A stretch of DNA of 25,493 nucleotides, taken from Deltaproteobacteria bacterium (lineage in GTDB: Bacteria > Desulfobacterota > Binatia > UBA9968). The notes beneath the pieces are model-generated. The model made no database searches. It saw nothing but the letters and a program-made list of their open reading frames with translations, and was not told the origin of the DNA. Positions within the stretch are counted from its first letter, which is position 1. Each line of letters starts with the position of its first letter. A program made the position numbers and the translations under genes. Where the stretch lies: the NCBI GenBank assembly GCA_016183075.1, contig JACPFH010000182.1, positions 1 through 25,493 on the forward strand. Direction: 5' to 3'. Positions 23,194-25,493 of the stretch are shown here, piece by piece.

Positions 23194-23967
23194 TCACCTC
23201 TGACGTAGCGTTTCCTCGGTTGCCGCCGTCGGCTCGCACTTTGAGGAGTCCGGCGTAGTCGCTCCGTTTTGTCGGGAGTGAGACTCCATGATCCCGCGGA
23301 CCTGGTTGACAAGGCTCCGCAGCGTTCCCGAACGACGTTGGTCCACCACAATGGGTTCGCCCACGATGACCCGGATCTCTCCCCCGCGCAGGCGCCAATC
23401 GCCCCTGGGCAGAACCGAGCGGCTGCCCTTGATCGTCACGGGTACGATAGGCGCGCCGGTTTTGACCGCCAAAACGAAGCCGCCTCTTTTGAACGGCAGG
23501 AGTTGGTCGCTCGTGCTTCGAGTGCCCTCGGGGAAGAAGGCCACGGAGATCCCTTTTTTGATCATCTCGCGAGCCCGTCTTAGACTGGCCATCGCCTTGC
23601 TCCGGTCGGATCGATCTACGATGATGTGCCGTGATGCCAGGAGGGCCAAACCGAAAAGAGGGACTCGCAGGACCTCTTTCTTGGCCATCCAGCGGAGCTG
23701 GAATCCAGGAAGGCTTTGAACCAGCACGGGGACGTCGATATTGCTTCGGTGGTTTGCCATGAACACGTAAGGACGCTCGGGGTCAAGGAGTTCCAGCCCC
23801 TGGGTCCGCAGCCGGATACCTCCGATCTTCAGGATCGACCAAGTCCAGAAACGCGTGAACCGATAGGCAAACTTTCCATCGCGGTCGAAGGGCGCGAGGG
23901 ATAGCACCAGAATTACAGTCGGTAGAGTGATCAGGACGATGAGGAGAGCCTTGAGGCCGAATAGCAT
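23194..23967 (-). CDS. plsC: 1-acyl-sn-glycerol-3-phosphate acyltransferase (PlsC-like)
   Basis: PlsC-type enzymes acylate lysophosphatidate to phosphatidate at the inner membrane. From the ATG at 23967 the product has 257 residues. One N-terminal membrane helix (ALLIVLITLPTVILVLSLAP) is followed by the HX4D catalytic motif NHRSNIDVPVL, substrate-binding FFPEGTRS, and GAPIVPVTIKGS. The start is uncertain: no Shine-Dalgarno precedes 23967, and the frame remains open to a TTG at 24060 through AT-rich sequence that looks like promoter and leader. The C-terminal 30 residues are polar (HSRQNGATTPDSSKCEP). It heads the closely spaced run to the dksA-like gene. Confidence 0.9.
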   Translation of the reverse strand: MLFGLKALLIVLITLPTVILVLSLAPFDRDGKFAYRFTRFWTWSILKIGGIRLRTQGLELLDPERPYVFMANHRSNIDVPVLVQSLPGFQLRWMAKKEVLRVPLFGLALLASRHIIVDRSDRSKAMASLRRAREMIKKGISVAFFPEGTRSTSDQLLPFKRGGFVLAVKTGAPIVPVTIKGSRSVLPRGDWRLRGGEIRVIVGEPIVVDQRRSGTLRSLVNQVRGIMESHSRQNGATTPDSSKCEPTAATEETLRQR

Positions 23968-23980
23968 TAAAATAAAACCG

Positions 23981-24029
23981 GTTTCTAAGAGCGCTAATCG
24001 TTTAGAAACGCTAACAAATTTAAAGTATA
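23981..24029 (-). promoter_or_regulatory. AT-rich leader of plsC with 8-bp inverted repeat and possible -10
   Basis: On the minus strand TATACT (24029-24024) is a good -10 hexamer without a clear -35. Downstream of it GTTTCTAA / TTAGAAAC (23981-23988 and 24002-24009) form a perfect 8-bp inverted repeat around 13 bases, just ahead of the plsC start. This could be an operator or a leader hairpin for the six-gene run. Confidence 0.4.
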
Positions 24030-24104
24030 TTAATCCACATGACCAAGAAAAGCAATCCAATCATTGTCATTGGCTCATTCAGCAGCGACACGTAATTATT
24101 TGTG

Positions 24105-24133
24105 TTGACTAGCGCAGGCGACGGCGATAAGGT
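24105..24133 (+). promoter_or_regulatory. Possible sigma-70 promoter of ssb
   Basis: TTGACT (24105-24110) and TAAGGT (24128-24133) are separated by 17 bases, about 55 bases before the ssb ATG. The -35 is good and the -10 weak. Confidence 0.4.
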
Positions 24134-24187
24134 TACACACGCGAGTTTTTTTCATTCGTCATCGTTGCGTGAGCGAGGTGCCCGCCC

Positions 24188-24613
24188 ATGTCCGTCAATA
24201 AAGTCATCCTGATCGGTAATCTTGGCAAGGACCCGGAGGTACGCTTCACGGCCAATGGCCGTGCGGTAGGACGCTTCCCGATTGCCACCAGCGAAGTATG
24301 GACCGATGCCAACGGTACCCGCCAGGAGCGAACCGAGTGGCACAACATCGTCGTGTGGGGCAAGCAAGCGGAGAGCTGCGGGCAATATCTGGCCAAAGGC
24401 AGGCAGGTCTTCGTCGAAGGCAGCATTCGCACGCGCTCCTACGATGACAAGACCGGCAACAAGCGCTATGTGACCGAGATCGTCGCGCAGAGGATTAGAT
24501 TTCTGGGTGGCGGTGGCGGCGCGCGTGCGGCAGCGGAGTCTCCGGCTGAGCCGTACGGTGACGCCGCGGCCGCGGGTGAGCCCCCGCCGGTCGATGACGA
24601 CGTTCCGTTTTGA
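24188..24613 (+). CDS. ssb: Single-stranded DNA-binding protein
   Basis: SSB coats single-stranded DNA in replication, repair and recombination and recruits partners by its acidic tail. The 141-residue product has the N-terminal OB fold: MSVNKVILIGNLGKDPEVRF, TEWHNIVVWGKQAESCGQYL, GRQVFVEGSIRTRSYDD and KRYVTEIVAQRIRFLG. A short alanine/proline/glycine linker follows, then the interaction tip DDDVPF. A GAGGTG sequence about 8 bases upstream supports the ATG at 24188. It faces the MerR-like gene across 16 bases. Confidence 0.96.
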   Translation: MSVNKVILIGNLGKDPEVRFTANGRAVGRFPIATSEVWTDANGTRQERTEWHNIVVWGKQAESCGQYLAKGRQVFVEGSIRTRSYDDKTGNKRYVTEIVAQRIRFLGGGGGARAAAESPAEPYGDAAAAGEPPPVDDDVPF

Positions 24614-24629
24614 CCCTTAAGTTGCGCCT

Positions 24630-24941
24630 TCATATTGGCCTGGGATCGGACCGGCCTTTATCGCTCGTCCGTTGGAAATCTTCGGCGCGACGCCGAGGGG
24701 TAATGGCGATCATCTGCTCGCGCATATGGAGGGTCACCTCGGCCCCCTCCACGTTCACTCCCATTTCTTCGATGAGGAGGTGGGCCACGCGAACACGATC
24801 GACTTGATCTAAGGGATAGAGCTTCCGCCTGCGGCGGATGATCGGGTAGATAACGTTCTCCTGTTCCAAGCGCAGGATGAACTCCTCGTCGACACCGCAG
24901 ATTTCAATGACCTCTGCAATTCGAAGATACTTTCGTGCCAT
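24630..24941 (-). CDS. MerR/CbpM-like small helix-turn-helix protein
   Basis: The 103-residue product has a winged-helix start in the MerR style: RIAEVIEICGVDEEFILRLEQ, then KLYPLDQVDRVRVAHLLIEEMGVNVEGAEVTLHM, the helix pair typical of chaperone modulator CbpM and HspR-like regulators, which bind DnaJ-type chaperones or heat-shock promoters. It lacks a metal-binding cysteine array. The ATG at 24941 follows AGGAGAG and starts the family-like sequence; the longer frame to 25010 has no similarity. No dnaK, dnaJ or clpB gene lies in the window, so the target is unknown. The C-terminal tail is basic and polar. Confidence 0.8.
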   Translation of the reverse strand: MARKYLRIAEVIEICGVDEEFILRLEQENVIYPIIRRRRKLYPLDQVDRVRVAHLLIEEMGVNVEGAEVTLHMREQMIAITPRRRAEDFQRTSDKGRSDPRPI

Positions 24942-25045
24942 CGCTCGGCTCTCCTGAGAGGAAAGAGCGGCTGTGCATGGCCGTGCGGGCCGCGCGATAA
25001 TTCTTTTCAAAACCGTCCAATATTAGACAGAGACCCCCTCCCGAG

Positions 25046-25117
25046 TTGGATACGAGCATTGCCCTGGCGACCGGCAGTGTTCGCGCCATTCTCGAGTGGC
25101 TTGAAGAACACAAATAA
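25046..25117 (+). other. Short open frame, possible gene remnant (23 residues)
   Basis: A TTG at 25046 opens LDTSIALATGSVRAILEWLEEHK followed by TAA. The string is well-formed amphipathic helix-like sequence, and the frame stays open upstream to about 24999 without a better start. It may be the 3' remnant of a lost gene or chance. No ribosome site is visible. Confidence 0.2.
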
Positions 25118-25124
25118 TGAACCC

Positions 25125-25164
25125 CCTCAAGACATGAGCGCCGGCTCATGTCAATTGTTTGAGG
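25125..25164. promoter_or_regulatory. Long inverted repeat upstream of the THUMP methyltransferase
   Basis: A perfect 9-bp inverted repeat GACATGAGC / GCTCATGTC (25131-25139 and 25144-25152) has a 4-base loop. It is extended outward by CCTCAA (25125-25130) and TTGAGG (25159-25164) across a 6-base bulge. It ends 27 bases before the next ATG and lacks a T-run, so an operator or leader structure is as likely as a terminator. Confidence 0.5.
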
Positions 25165-25191
25165 CGCGATCATGTTGTATCACCATTCTCA

Positions 25192-25493
25192 ATGGAAAAG
25201 TTTTTCGCCACTTGCCCGCGCGGCCTGGAACAGATCCTGGCAGAGGAGCTGCAACAACTGAAAGCGGAATACGTTCATCCCGTAGGGGGCGGAGTCGGGT
25301 TCGGCGGCGATTTTTCCCTCTGTTACCGGGCCAATCTCGAAAGCCGCATCGCAAGCCGCGTTCTGTGGCAGGTGGCGACGGACCGCTACCGCGACGAGGG
25401 CGATATTTACCGCGTCGCTTACGCGCTGCCGTGGAACGACTGGTTTGAGCCGGAGCTCACCATACGGGTCGACGTCACGGCCATCAGATGCCC
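25192..25493 (+). CDS. rlmL: THUMP-domain class I SAM-dependent RNA methyltransferase, RlmL-like (partial, N-terminal 100 residues)
   Basis: RlmL-type enzymes methylate guanine N2 in 23S rRNA. From the ATG at 25192 the frame is open to the window edge (100 codons). It begins MEKFFATCPRGLEQILAEEL and continues with GGGVGFGGDFSLCYRANLES, RIASRVLWQVATDRYRDEGD and YRVAYALPWNDWF, the ferredoxin-like plus THUMP start of this family. The methyltransferase domain lies beyond the edge. No Shine-Dalgarno is visible; a long inverted repeat sits just upstream. Other THUMP methyltransferases of the same superfamily (YpsC type) cannot be excluded from the N terminus alone. Confidence 0.85.
   Translation, partial: MEKFFATCPRGLEQILAEELQQLKAEYVHPVGGGVGFGGDFSLCYRANLESRIASRVLWQVATDRYRDEGDIYRVAYALPWNDWFEPELTIRVDVTAIRC

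Overview
The window reads as chromosomal DNA of a Gram-negative bacterium. It has a Pal lipoprotein, the LolA lipoprotein carrier, several lipobox signal peptides, a GC-rich composition and dense gene packing with 1-23 base overlaps. RNase J next to FtsK, LolA and RimO, together with an aminomethyltransferase-like protein and a PYROXD2-type oxidoreductase, suggests an uncultivated soil or sediment lineage near Desulfobacterota, Binatota, NC10 or Rokubacteria. That placement is inference; no rRNA or other decisive marker is present.

Layout. (1) 1-1303: the 5' part of moaC (minus, cut by the left edge) diverges from trxB. (2) 1271-2272: an AT-richer cassette carries a two-gene DUF4160 / DUF2442-HTH module of toxin-antitoxin type. 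It is bracketed by a perfect 21-bp direct repeat that is the 3' end of trxB, and the distal copy reads in the trxB frame into its own stop. This looks like an insertion into the end of trxB. (3) 2349-4713: a minus-strand trio of PIG-L-like protein, GT4-type glycosyltransferase and an 86-aa conserved-looking small protein. (4) 4930-9375: broken or altered metabolic genes. These are an alpha/beta hydrolase and a PYROXD2-like oxidoreductase, both frameshifted with missing segments, a GcvT-like protein apparently lacking about 9 residues, and an M28 peptidase whose frame contains a palindromic repeat. (5) 9375-12560: hisF, pal and a lipoprotein with two tandem domains resembling N-formylglutamate amidohydrolase. 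(6) 12600-15987: three paralogous small exported proteins surround a NarL-type response regulator and a frameshifted sensor kinase. (7) 16159-16689: a Yip1-like membrane protein. (8) 16782-23967: a tightly packed minus-strand run plsC - RNase J - ftsK - lolA - rimO - dksA-like. (9) 24188-25493: ssb, a small MerR/CbpM-like regulator, and the 5' end of a THUMP-domain RNA methyltransferase cut by the right edge.

The most unusual elements are the cassette in the trxB 3' end, the three-paralog exported family around a two-component system, the tandem amidohydrolase-like lipoprotein, two palindromic repeats placed inside gene or translation-start contexts, and the concentration of small deletion-type lesions between 5.5 and 14.4 kb. 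The lesions could be real gene decay or sequence error. No tRNA, rRNA, CRISPR array, transposase or integrase was recognised.
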